Positions 38,519 through 49,300 of a stretch of DNA of 50,897 nucleotides are shown one piece after another. Source of the stretch: Fidelibacterota bacterium (GTDB lineage Bacteria; Fidelibacterota; Marinisomatia; Marinisomatales; TCS55); contig JACNLB010000071.1 of NCBI GenBank assembly GCA_014381755.1, positions 1 through 50,897 on the forward strand, read 5' to 3'. The position numbers and the translations under genes were made by a program. The notes beneath the pieces are model-generated. The model did not search any database. It was not told the origin of the DNA and saw nothing but the letters and a program-made list of their open reading frames with translations. How positions within the stretch are numbered: position 1 is the first letter of the stretch; each line of letters opens with the position of its first letter.

Positions 38519-41143
38519 TTACTTCATTAACGTCATTTTTTTAATCTTATGAAATTGACTTCCAGCCTGCAGTTCATAAAAATAGATACCGCTGGCAACA
38601 GGCGAACCATTTTGGTCTCGACCGTGCCAGATGAAATTATATGAACCTGCTTCTAAATGACCATGATGAAGCGTAGCAATCTGTCTACCCAGTACGTTGT
38701 AGATGTTGATTTTCACATCAGCGACGATTGGTAAATCGAAGGAGATCTTCGTAGTGGGATTAAACGGATTGGGATAATTATCTCTTAAAGCGAATTTCTC
38801 AGGGATAATATTGGAATCATTTATGATTTCTAACCAAGGATTGTCTGGATTATTTTCGCCAAACCTGGTTACATACGTGTATTCTGTAACACCTAATGGA
38901 ACGATTACATTTCTATCCTGACCAAACCCTGCTTCATTATCTACAGCACCATTTGATCCAGGAGTATCATCCTCAATTCCATCATACCATGCACCAAATT
39001 TTGCAGTAAAAAGATTGCTGTGTCCTTCCGGTAGTAAGAGGCTTCCGGTGAAAATATTGTCACCATCACCATCTGCTAAATGAGGCATTTCACTGCTTGC
39101 CGGGTTTGCACAATCTGCATCCATGCAATCACCCCAAGTATACCAGCCATTAATGAATGAACCATTAAATACAATAGTATCGGGTTTTTGAGGGAAGGCT
39201 ACTCCGGAATTATAATTCAATGTTCCATCAATCCATTCTACTTCAAAATAGAGTGTAACATCATTTTCCAGAGGGGCACCTGTGGGCAGGATATTCGGTT
39301 GCATAACATCTAAAGCCACATCATCTCCTGTCCAAATGAATGTGTGGTTGTCACCCACTTCCCAACCGCTGTTATTCCATGCTGAATCAGGATTGGCTTT
39401 GAATTTCCATTGGACTTCATTACCAACATTCTCTTCAAATTCAATATCCAATTTGTAGAGATAAGGATCGACAAGATCTTGTTGCATTGCGTCACCGCCA
39501 GACCAGCCATTCATACCACCACGAATTTCCAGTGTATGAGCTACCGGGTCGAACGTTACCATTTCGCTGATATCCGCCTGAAAAGTGATTGTAGCAGTTT
39601 GATAATTAGCAGGTACACAGGAAGCACATGTTGCAAAACAAACAGCATCAACAGTTATATCTACATCTCCGGGAGTAAATGTACGATTACCATCGGTCGC
39701 ACAATCACTGGGAACGCCTTCTGCGCCATCCCAAGTATTTCCGTTTACAAATTTGTAAGCGACTTGATCTCCGGAAGCCAAGCCTACGGTAATTTCAAAG
39801 ATGGAATCGCCATCAGCATCAGTCATTTCCGTTGCTGCCGGATCCCAGCCTTGGAAACTACCGGCTATATGAATACCATCTGTGGAAATTTCTTCATTTT
39901 CCATATCAACTTGGAATGTGACATAGACTGCATCGCAAGCTAAACAAGCACCGTAGCAAACTGCGGGTGTTGTATAATCCACATCAGGTATGACTAACCA
40001 GCGATTTCCCCAACTACCGGGGAAACTACACTCGTCCGGTGCAGATTCATCGTTTCCCCAAGCGTTTCCGTTGACATATTTATATTGAATTGTATCACCA
40101 ATTACACTGCCCATCGTTATTTCATAATAACCTGTACTGTCGTTTAACACCAATTCGGAAGTTGCTGGATTCCAACCTTGCATACTTCCAGCTACATGAA
40201 CACCTTCTGTTGCAACTGTTTCATTTGACATATCAACTTGAAATGTTATTGCAACTTCATCACAATCAACACAGCTTTCCCAGCAAACAGGGCCGTAGGA
40301 AAAATCACTTTCTCCTACTGTAAGAATACGGTTATTTCCACCGTCAACTTGGCAGAAAAATCCTTGTGCGTCATCACCAGCCCATTCATCATCACTGTCA
40401 CCGCCCCAAGTGTTACCATTTATGAACTTAAATTCAAATGTTCCGGGAACTAATAATAACTTTACTGAAAAAATTCCCACATCAACTGAATCTAACTCAA
40501 TCCCACCGGGATTCCAGTTTGGATAAATTGGATTTTCCAGGTTACCGTCATAATCATAATCTTGAAAATTACCAGCAGCGTGTACACCATTTGCGGATAC
40601 CGTTTCACCAGATAAATCCACGGTAAATGTACCGTAAACAGTTGTTGCAGTATTGGAAATGCCCGGTGTAGGCGAGCCGTCAGATGTCCATGTTGAACCG
40701 CCATCTGCCGTACGAGCATATGATGTATCTGCTGCTTGGGCGCCGAATGTTAATGTATCAATGACAGTTGAACCATCTGAGGCATATAATCCAATCTGTT
40801 CGCCGCCACCACTAAGCTTTTCTTCCACGTGTAATGGACCCTGTTCAGATTCTTTATCTGCCCAAAGAATCAAAAAACCACCGGGAGGAATTGTTGTTAG
40901 TGCTGAAGCAGTGTCAGGGATTTGCCAAGAATCTGGATCTGTTAAATCATCAGTAATATACATACCGCCAATATCTACTGAATCTGTACCACCATTATAG
41001 ATTTCAATCCAGTCATCGTAATCACCATATTCATCTGGGCAGCAATAATCGTTGCTAGCCATAAATTCATTAATGTACAGATCCTGTCCTAAAACCAAAG
41101 ACGTTACTGTAATTAATGAAAGAAGAATTATCATTTTCTTCAT
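38519..41143 (-). CDS. Secreted lamin-tail-domain protein with repeated CBM-like/Cys-triad domains and T9SS-type sorting domain
   Basis: LYINEFMASNDYCCPDEYGDYDDWIEIYN (LTD); three repeats with GVHxAGxxQxW...YKxVNGNxW...CxxxCxxC; C-terminal NYPNPFNPTTKISFDLP...GIYFYELQAGSQFHKIKKMTLMK. Start re-chosen at MKKMIILLSLI. Confidence 0.85.
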   Translation of the reverse strand: MKKMIILLSLITVTSLVLGQDLYINEFMASNDYCCPDEYGDYDDWIEIYNGGTDSVDIGGMYITDDLTDPDSWQIPDTASALTTIPPGGFLILWADKESEQGPLHVEEKLSGGGEQIGLYASDGSTVIDTLTFGAQAADTSYARTADGGSTWTSDGSPTPGISNTATTVYGTFTVDLSGETVSANGVHAAGNFQDYDYDGNLENPIYPNWNPGGIELDSVDVGIFSVKLLLVPGTFEFKFINGNTWGGDSDDEWAGDDAQGFFCQVDGGNNRILTVGESDFSYGPVCWESCVDCDEVAITFQVDMSNETVATEGVHVAGSMQGWNPATSELVLNDSTGYYEITMGSVIGDTIQYKYVNGNAWGNDESAPDECSFPGSWGNRWLVIPDVDYTTPAVCYGACLACDAVYVTFQVDMENEEISTDGIHIAGSFQGWDPAATEMTDADGDSIFEITVGLASGDQVAYKFVNGNTWDGAEGVPSDCATDGNRTFTPGDVDITVDAVCFATCASCVPANYQTATITFQADISEMVTFDPVAHTLEIRGGMNGWSGGDAMQQDLVDPYLYKLDIEFEENVGNEVQWKFKANPDSAWNNSGWEVGDNHTFIWTGDDVALDVMQPNILPTGAPLENDVTLYFEVEWIDGTLNYNSGVAFPQKPDTIVFNGSFINGWYTWGDCMDADCANPASSEMPHLADGDGDNIFTGSLLLPEGHSNLFTAKFGAWYDGIEDDTPGSNGAVDNEAGFGQDRNVIVPLGVTEYTYVTRFGENNPDNPWLEIINDSNIIPEKFALRDNYPNPFNPTTKISFDLPIVADVKINIYNVLGRQIATLHHGHLEAGSYNFIWHGRDQNGSPVASGIYFYELQAGSQFHKIKKMTLMK

Positions 41144-41199
41144 TTTATACCTCTCTTGTTTGTTTATTATTAATGCAATATTTAAAAATACAAACCTTA

Positions 41200-41221
41200 A
41201 GTAACTCACTTATGAGTTACT
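41200..41221. promoter_or_regulatory. Perfect inverted repeat AGTAACTCA-CTTA-TGAGTTACT upstream of the LTD gene
   Basis: 9-bp perfect arms, 57-78 bp upstream of the start at 41143; no T-run follows, so it is not an obvious terminator. Confidence 0.5.
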
Positions 41222-41313
41222 AATCTATTTTACTTATAGAAAATTACATGTTGAAAAACTAAATATCAACTTAATTACATTTATATTTTAGATGTTGAAA
41301 TTTAGATAATATA

Positions 41314-42330
41314 CTATAATGAGAAAGAAACTGTAAGTTTTTGGGGATTGCCCAACCGTCCGAACTGACGGTATGTATAATCTAAAAACCACTTTGTTTT
41401 ACCTAATTTGATTTTTACACCGCCACCCACAGCAAATCCTTGTTCGCTGTCTCGTTGAAACAAATTATTGTACCCAATTCTCAAAAAGGCTAAATCGGAA
41501 AATGCCAGTTCCGCACCCATGTTTAAACTTTCAGTATTATCGTTTGGATGAAGGGCATCCAATGCTACAGTCAAATCAAAAATGGAAAAGTGGGTTTTAT
41601 AGGCTGTTCCAAAGCGGAATATTAACGGTAAATCAAAATAATCTGTGGATAATTCAGCATTCACTTTTTCCGGATCTGATTCTAAACTGGGGTCTAATTC
41701 GGTCTGGATTAAAAGATCTCTTCCAGACATGCGCATTTTTGTTCCAAAGTTTGAAATACTCATTCCGATGGTGAAGCCATCCCATTTTGTGTCGTAGACT
41801 GTTCCGATGTCAATGCCAAATCCGTTTGCACTTGAGTTATAAATAAATTCGTTGATGTATTTCATGGATAAACCAATTGAAAATTTGTCCGTAAGGTTTT
41901 TCCCATAACTCACCAAGGCAGAGTATGCACCAGCTTTGAATTTTTCTCCTGATTCCCCTTCCGGATCTTTTGTGGTGGTAACAAGCATTTCTCCCATATT
42001 TAAATAGGTAAGGGATGTTCCAATTGTACCAAGTTTCCCCAGATTAAATGTCAAACCCACAAAATCTAGATTTATATCTAAAAACCAATCAGTGTGATCA
42101 AGAATCCCCTGAATACCTTTAATCCGGGAAATACCTGCCGGATTCCAATACAAAGCAGATGCATCATTCGCTACAGCTGTGAATGCTCCACCAGTTGCGA
42201 TGGCACTTGAACCAACTCCAATCTTTAGAAATTGTGCTGCAGTCGTTCCGGTTTTTGATACGGATTGTCCGTGGAGATGAATTCCAGCAAATAATGAAAT
42301 AACAATTAATTTTAGTAATAGTTTTTTCAT
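41314..42330 (-). CDS. PorV/PorQ-family outer-membrane protein
   Basis: GTTAAQFLKIGVGSSAIATGGAFTAVANDASALYWNPAGISRIKG and beta-barrel-like remainder ending in an aromatic-rich strand. Confidence 0.85.
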   Translation of the reverse strand: MKKLLLKLIVISLFAGIHLHGQSVSKTGTTAAQFLKIGVGSSAIATGGAFTAVANDASALYWNPAGISRIKGIQGILDHTDWFLDINLDFVGLTFNLGKLGTIGTSLTYLNMGEMLVTTTKDPEGESGEKFKAGAYSALVSYGKNLTDKFSIGLSMKYINEFIYNSSANGFGIDIGTVYDTKWDGFTIGMSISNFGTKMRMSGRDLLIQTELDPSLESDPEKVNAELSTDYFDLPLIFRFGTAYKTHFSIFDLTVALDALHPNDNTESLNMGAELAFSDLAFLRIGYNNLFQRDSEQGFAVGGGVKIKLGKTKWFLDYTYRQFGRLGNPQKLTVSFSL

Positions 42331-45300
42331 TTTATAACAGCGAATTTTCCTAGGACAGGTTTAAAATCATATTCACTATCCGCAAGTGGCTCAATATGGT
42401 AAATATAAATTCCATAAGCTATGTCAAGGTTATCCTTGGTCATCATATCCCATTCTGCTGTACCGTCTTCAATGACTGTATTGTGCTGCATTTTATCTAC
42501 CAATTCTCCGGCTAATGTATAAATCCGGATTTCGCACATAGGCGGCAAATGATTAAAATGAATTGAGCGAGGACCCCGACCGCTTGAATATGGATTTTGC
42601 CCCTCCCAGCTGGCGCCTCCGATATAAGGGTTGGGTACAACTTTTATGCGATCCATTTCATTTTGAATCTTACTTTTATCTATATATGGGGCATTGGATA
42701 CAAATTCGAAAATATCATCACTGGTAAATGGTTTACTGAATAGAATATTCAGTGTATCTCCATTACCGGGTTTATGCAATGTGGCAGAAGAATCTTCTCC
42801 CGTTGGTGTAATCGACCAGGATACAACAGTTGTATCGCTTAAATTTTCCAATAAAATAATTCGATCAAATTTTGAAAAATGGCCCGGCTCAACATAAATA
42901 GAATCGAGGATTATATTGTTTGCGCTGTCACGGATGATATACCGTATGCTTTGATCAATAACTGCAAAATCAATCGGTGAGTCATCAAAAGGATCTTGAA
43001 TAATAAAATTCATTTCCATTTCAGGAAGATTGTAAGTAGATCCATTGTTTTGTAATAGATCAATAGAGCTAGAATGTCCGATCAATTCATCACCGAAAAT
43101 GATTTGAATATCTCTGGGATAGGATAGTCCTTTTGTAGCATATCCATAAAATTCAAAGGGTGTTACATCAATGGAGTACTTTTCTTCATATTCGGGTACA
43201 AAACCAAAAGTTGTTTTTTTAATTGTCCAGTCGTTGTCGACAATAATTTGCATACCATCAAACATAGATTTATCGCCATCAAGGTCTTGAGTCCAATGAA
43301 TCACTGTATCCGGAATATTGAAAGACGTTACATCCACAATCATATAATGGGATGTGACCGGCAACGCTTCATCCACATCGTACAAATCAAAATTGGGTTC
43401 GCCCAAATCAGGTATTCCATTTCCTTCAGTGCTATCGGCATCAGGGCCGTAATACCCTGGATCATTTGGTCCAATTCCATCAGTGCCTATGTCATCTTTT
43501 AATTCTTCTCCCGGATCCTGAACGCCATTACCAAAATCAATGAATGGTTCACCGTTTTCACTGCTCTGATAAAACCCATCTTCATTTACATCAACAAAAT
43601 CTATGGCATTATTTCCTTCAGTCCCATAGTCAGCGCAACCGGTGGAATCAGTTTCATCCACTTCTCCATCTCCATCGTTATCTGCATGATCTGAACAATT
43701 CTTTACAATGTCATAATTATCATGTGCTGGGTCTGGATTCAATATTGGATGGTAACCACCAAACACTTGAGAGCCGTCTGGTAGATAATAAAAGCCTGTT
43801 TCCAATGAATCAGAAATACCATCCAAACCAACATCAAAGTACACTTCCGTTGTATCCCAAATACCGTTGGGTGTATCCCAATAGGGTATCCAATCAAAAT
43901 CATCATCTAATCCGTTTAAATGGCTGTCTTTAAAATAAATTCTGTACACTCGCCCGCTGGGAATTTTTGATGGATCTAAATTATTTAAAGTAATCGATCC
44001 TGTACCTCGTACTTTCCCTATAGGTTTAACATCTTCTTCAGGCTCCGGCGGGATAAATCCTGCGGCTGGAGCATCCGGAACGACAGAAATTACATTTATA
44101 GCCGTTTGTACATTTCCGCCTTTATCAATCGTAACAAACTTTGAGGATTCTGCAGGTAATATTTCTTTTTCCTCGTGTCCGTGGTCATAGGATGTTACTG
44201 CGTAGAAATAACGATGCCCGTTTATTACATTTGAGTCTGTCCAAGAATGTACTAATCCTGTATTTTTCCCCAAATAAAATTTGATACCGTCCACGTCTCC
44301 TGGGAAAAAATCTGAATATTCATTATCTAAATCATACTGTTTTACAGGTACATTAAATTTAGGAGATCCAAAAGCATCTGTCACCATCCCTGCATCTGTA
44401 AATTGTGTATCCGTTGCCTTATAAATTTTATACCCTTCAAAATCGTATCCGGATATTCTATCAAAAGATTCCTCTGCACGATCATCCCAATATAAGGTGA
44501 CATATCCATCACCCGCATAAGCTCGTAAGGATGGCAATTCAGGAGCTTTTGCGAAATTATAATTTTGGTTATATATTGTTTGGACGGTTTGTTTATTGCG
44601 GATTAAATCGGGTAAATTGTCGCCAAAGAGCAACCCCACGGAAAAGCGTTCAGTCTCTCCCGGCAATAGAGGGAAATAGCCTGATCCAAATAGAAAATCC
44701 GCATCCGCATTTTGCACCGATTTATTAAAATATCCCGGGTTCATTTCGTCCCAAAGGCGAGTATCGTTGCTCATATCTGGGCCAACACCATACGTAAAAT
44801 AATAAAAGCTGGATAATCCAATCTGATCTGATTCATCAATATCTGTTTTATCAATATTGGGTTCACCGGGCAATCCGGAATCCACCCAAATTCCGTCAAT
44901 TAATTCAAACCCCGAAGTTGGTTCTCCATCTCCTTCGCCATAAAAACTATCTCCACTTCCCGGTGCGCCATCCCGGCCTACATCATCAGATTCACTGTCC
45001 CAATCACCATCATTATCAATCCCGTCACTTCTGGATTCATCAATCATGAGATTATTAGAACCAAGACCTGTAAAATAATTAATGTATTTCAAGCCAACAT
45101 TTAGATAAACATCTTCAAAAAAACCTGTGGATAATTCGATGGATGCACCATTATTTTCATCTATTAAGCCATTCAAATTATCATCAATTAAATTTCGAGG
45201 AATTTCGTCCATGGATGTATTTGGGTAAAATATGAGTTGTGTTCCATTTTGTTCTATAATTAACGAATCGGAAGGCATTTGAACAATTTCCCTGGAATAA

Positions 45301-46379
45301 TCATAATAGTTAATTTTGATTACATTTTCTCCAGATGCGTAACTGACAGGATCAAACATTGCTTCTATAATAATTTCACCCTCGCCCTCAGATCCATCAC
45401 CGTCATTATCAATGCCATCAACTGAATTTCCCGGACTTTCCAGAAATGCATACCCGGCAAGGCCGACAGGTGACCAACCGCCTGCACCGATACCACCCAA
45501 ACCTGTTTCTAAATCTGTGCCATGATCATAAGAAAAGGCGATATCATCTACCTTATCAAAATCCGCATAATCATCTTGTGAATCTCCATCTCCGCCAGTA
45601 ATTGTTCCAACAATGTAGCCAAATATCATTTTATTGTGAATTTTATGACCAATATTTTTGATATCGTATAACCAGAATAGCACATCTTCTGCAAGAATAT
45701 GATTCCATTGCAGCCCGCGAACAGTCGCATTTAGCCCAAGACCCCGTCTTTCAAAATCGGTTGAATCGGGATAAAATAGAAATTCAGCATCATTGGCATC
45801 ATCCATTATGAAAAAACTTTCCTGTTCAGCATTTTTTTGATCTTTGCCAAAATAACCATTCCAAGAACCTGACCAACCCGGATCATTAATGTCATCCATT
45901 TTGTCAGGCCAAAAGTTTGGCCATGTATTCACTTGATTAATATCATCTTCATTGATCGGAGGTCCCATGTGACTCATGGCTGCTAAAGTAGTATCAGTAT
46001 TTGTATATCCGGGTAGCGGTTCCCACCCCCAATGGGTATTCCCAGATAATTCACTCCCACGAGGACTCAATATTGTTACAACACTATATTTTTTAGCTCC
46101 GTTTATATCTTGAATTTCTGATCCCACCATTAACCCAACATCACCTATATATTCATGGGTAGAATTAATGGGCCACTCGCCACCAATATCGTCCACACCT
46201 TCAAACGTTCTTCCCACTAATCCATAATTGTAAAAAGTGGTACGGACTTTATTCCCGGAATGCATATTTTTTGTTCGTGCGAGTTCAGATCCATGAGGAG
46301 TACCCGCTGAAAGCATAGAAAATATACAGATCAGAATAACTGCTATTTTATTATATGTTCGTGTAGATAAAAAGAGCAT
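42327..46379 (-). CDS. Large secreted protein rich in DNDGDG-type segments with a C-terminal sorting-like domain
   Basis: VDGIDNDGDGSEGEGE, SDGIDNDGDWDSESDDVGRDG, CSDHADNDGDGEVDE, GNGIPDLGEPNFD; C-terminus VVPNPYIGGASWEG...IRIYTLAGELVDKM...YGIYIYHIEP...KFAVIK. Confidence 0.75.
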   Translation of the reverse strand: MLFLSTRTYNKIAVILICIFSMLSAGTPHGSELARTKNMHSGNKVRTTFYNYGLVGRTFEGVDDIGGEWPINSTHEYIGDVGLMVGSEIQDINGAKKYSVVTILSPRGSELSGNTHWGWEPLPGYTNTDTTLAAMSHMGPPINEDDINQVNTWPNFWPDKMDDINDPGWSGSWNGYFGKDQKNAEQESFFIMDDANDAEFLFYPDSTDFERRGLGLNATVRGLQWNHILAEDVLFWLYDIKNIGHKIHNKMIFGYIVGTITGGDGDSQDDYADFDKVDDIAFSYDHGTDLETGLGGIGAGGWSPVGLAGYAFLESPGNSVDGIDNDGDGSEGEGEIIIEAMFDPVSYASGENVIKINYYDYSREIVQMPSDSLIIEQNGTQLIFYPNTSMDEIPRNLIDDNLNGLIDENNGASIELSTGFFEDVYLNVGLKYINYFTGLGSNNLMIDESRSDGIDNDGDWDSESDDVGRDGAPGSGDSFYGEGDGEPTSGFELIDGIWVDSGLPGEPNIDKTDIDESDQIGLSSFYYFTYGVGPDMSNDTRLWDEMNPGYFNKSVQNADADFLFGSGYFPLLPGETERFSVGLLFGDNLPDLIRNKQTVQTIYNQNYNFAKAPELPSLRAYAGDGYVTLYWDDRAEESFDRISGYDFEGYKIYKATDTQFTDAGMVTDAFGSPKFNVPVKQYDLDNEYSDFFPGDVDGIKFYLGKNTGLVHSWTDSNVINGHRYFYAVTSYDHGHEEKEILPAESSKFVTIDKGGNVQTAINVISVVPDAPAAGFIPPEPEEDVKPIGKVRGTGSITLNNLDPSKIPSGRVYRIYFKDSHLNGLDDDFDWIPYWDTPNGIWDTTEVYFDVGLDGISDSLETGFYYLPDGSQVFGGYHPILNPDPAHDNYDIVKNCSDHADNDGDGEVDETDSTGCADYGTEGNNAIDFVDVNEDGFYQSSENGEPFIDFGNGVQDPGEELKDDIGTDGIGPNDPGYYGPDADSTEGNGIPDLGEPNFDLYDVDEALPVTSHYMIVDVTSFNIPDTVIHWTQDLDGDKSMFDGMQIIVDNDWTIKKTTFGFVPEYEEKYSIDVTPFEFYGYATKGLSYPRDIQIIFGDELIGHSSSIDLLQNNGSTYNLPEMEMNFIIQDPFDDSPIDFAVIDQSIRYIIRDSANNIILDSIYVEPGHFSKFDRIILLENLSDTTVVSWSITPTGEDSSATLHKPGNGDTLNILFSKPFTSDDIFEFVSNAPYIDKSKIQNEMDRIKVVPNPYIGGASWEGQNPYSSGRGPRSIHFNHLPPMCEIRIYTLAGELVDKMQHNTVIEDGTAEWDMMTKDNLDIAYGIYIYHIEPLADSEYDFKPVLGKFAVIK

Positions 46380-49300
46380 CTAAAAATTCATTGATAAACC
46401 AATGTTTATCTTACGGGGTTCTGAAAAATAATTGGGTCTCAATATATGTTCATTTAGATTTCCAATTCTGGATATATCTGTTTCCGAAACATCTTGAGAT
46501 GTAAGAGTGTATGTGGCTCTTCCGGTATCATTCCATACAATCATTTCATTTTGAAAATCAAACATATTATAAATATTGCAAAAGACTGAAATTCGATAAC
46601 CGAACATTGAAATGAAATATGATGATCTAAAATCAATATTAATAAATGATGGTCGTCTGTCACTGTTTTCTGCAAACCCGGAAAATGCACTTGCGCCTGA
46701 TACTACACCTGCTTTCGGTTCGGGCGTATAAGGCTTTCCTGACCAGAATTTTCCAATCATAGATGTGGACCAATTTTTTCTTCCAAAGCTTACAGATGCA
46801 TTTAAGGTATGTGTCTGGTCCCAATTCAAAGGTATTAAACTAATGCGTGGCGCTTCATCTTCATTTTGAGCATTAAAATATGCTTCAGAAGGGTCTGAAA
46901 AAGTACCTTCTGCCACCATCCAAGAATAGTCTAATGAAGCACCAAATCCTCCAACTAAATCTCTTTTTACTGCAATGGTAAATCCCCTCGTATTGGCATA
47001 ATCTTTATTTTCCCATTTATAATAAACACCGATGGGATATTTATTTATTGGGGCGCTAACTCCCACCCAGTCCCGGGTATCTCTATAGAAAAGCGTTAAA
47101 TCAAAAGAAGTGAAGGCAGCGATTTCTTGTTTGACCCCCACTTCATACATGACTGTTTTTTCTGGTTTTAAAGCTGCATTTCCCAGAATACCGCCGCTGG
47201 TTGAATTACTGATTTCGAATTCAGGGTTTTCATAAAGATAACTGAATTGTGGAATTTGGAAAAAATATCCGTAAGAAACATGAATGGCACCTTTATCTGT
47301 AATGGGGTAAGAAATCCCAATTCTTGGGCTTAACTGGTAAGCAGGCTTCGTTTTGTTATATCCGTATTCCCAACGGTAAGAATTTAGAACTTCACTCCAC
47401 GCATCGGGATCGATAATATCAGTACTGATTAATTCATTTGCTTTTACTGCACCTTTGGTATTTAAACTGTCAATAATTGTAACGTTTTGGTGTAGAGATT
47501 CGTATTCATGTTCCCAGATAACGGATGTGTCATATTCAGTTGTTGTTAAATAATACTTACGATTCCCTGGATAAAGATCATTTTTAGGAGTGTGCCATTT
47601 TGAGTCAAAATAATCAAATCGTAAACCAATATTTACAATTAAATCTTCTAATTCAATTTTATCTTGAATATAAGCAGATAATTCTAAAGGCTTGACACGA
47701 AAATAATCATGTTCCGGTTCGTGGGTAGGAAAAATGACGGGAGTATATGGATATAATCGCGAACCGGTTTGTGGATTAAATCCCAAAGTATCGCCATGTT
47801 CCGTTAAGCCCCAATCGCCGGTGGTGCCGTATTGAAGACTTTTATCATCTGCCCATAAATCGTAAAATTTTACTTCAAAACCGGATTTTACGTGGTTCGC
47901 TTTATTGAATTGGGTGACAATATCAAACTTCAACACATTATAATTCGTCTCTCGTGCAAATCTGCCATTTTGTGTTCCAGCGGGGGCGAATGACCATGCC
48001 GGAACGCGCATGATCTCCGGATCAACATAACGATCATCGCTTTCATCCTTATATAAATATTGCCAATAAGAGGATTGAAAATCGATCATTTTCAATTCAT
48101 AGTATGTTCGTTGAGAAAGAGTATGTGTAAGATTTAAAATATGTGATAAATCTTTTTCAAAATGGTTCATCAAACCGGTTGGGTTGTATTTATAAAATGA
48201 GTCATAATTTTTATATGATTTTTCTGCGTAGAATAAACTATACGAAATTTTCATCATTGACGTTGGTTTAAATGTCAATTTTCCTTGAACTGAAAGTTTT
48301 GAAAAAGGATTCAAAGGACTGATTTTTTCGTTCCCGCCAGATCCATCGGGAAGAAAAAGCTGTTTTCCGTAATACTTACCTAATGTATTGAAATAACGGA
48401 TATTTGAATAAAATGTCAAATAATTACTTAAACCGGGAATAGGTCCACTCAAGTAACCATTGAAATTTTTAATTTGAAAAGGATTTAATAAAATATTCAA
48501 TTTATCTATATAGCCGTTTTCGTCTAATGCAAAAACATGTTCTCCCCATTGAGCAATTCCATCACCTTCACCTAAACTTGGTTCATTACGTTGTCCATTA
48601 TTGTTACTTGTTATTGATGGTACCATAGAACCATCATCAGTTGGGTCACCTCTTTGACCATCTGAACCTAAATCGCTGTTGAGTGGTTCACCCTTATCCC
48701 ATATTCCATTTTCATTGGCATCATCCCAAGGTTCACCGGGATCCCACTGAAGATTGTTGTTAAAATCGTTGAACCATTCAGGAGATTCCCATTTTCCGTT
48801 ACTGTTGACATCTTCATAAGGTAGCCAGTCAGCAAAAGGAGAAGACATGGAATGGAGCTTACTGTCAAATGTATGAAATCCTCCGGCGTAAATTTCCATA
48901 CCCCCTTGAAGTTTTTCACCACCATCTTTTGTAACCACATTTACAATCCCGGACATGGCATTTCCATATTCTGCGTTAAAAGTTCCGCTGATCACTTGGA
49001 GTTCCTGGATGGAACTGGTTTCAATTTCTTGTCCCACACTTCCATCGTATGAATCTGTAGTGGATATTCCGTCCACCCAAAATGAGACTTCTCCGCTCCG
49101 TCCCCCCCGAACGTGGAGACCGCCTCCGGGATCACGAACTACACCAGCTTGGAGTTCAATTAAATCGCCTATTTCTGTTACGGGCAAACTTTCGATTTGC
49201 TTTGAACTAACCACTGATGCCATGGATGTTTGGTCTAGCCGAACAGTTTTTTTGACCGCAACAACTGTTACTTCCTGTCCTTCGATTGCTTCAGTGGATA

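Noticed and set aside
39410-39943. 177-aa plus ORF within the LTD/T9SS-type gene
   Set aside because: Antisense to a strongly repetitive, well-supported protein; no signature of its own.
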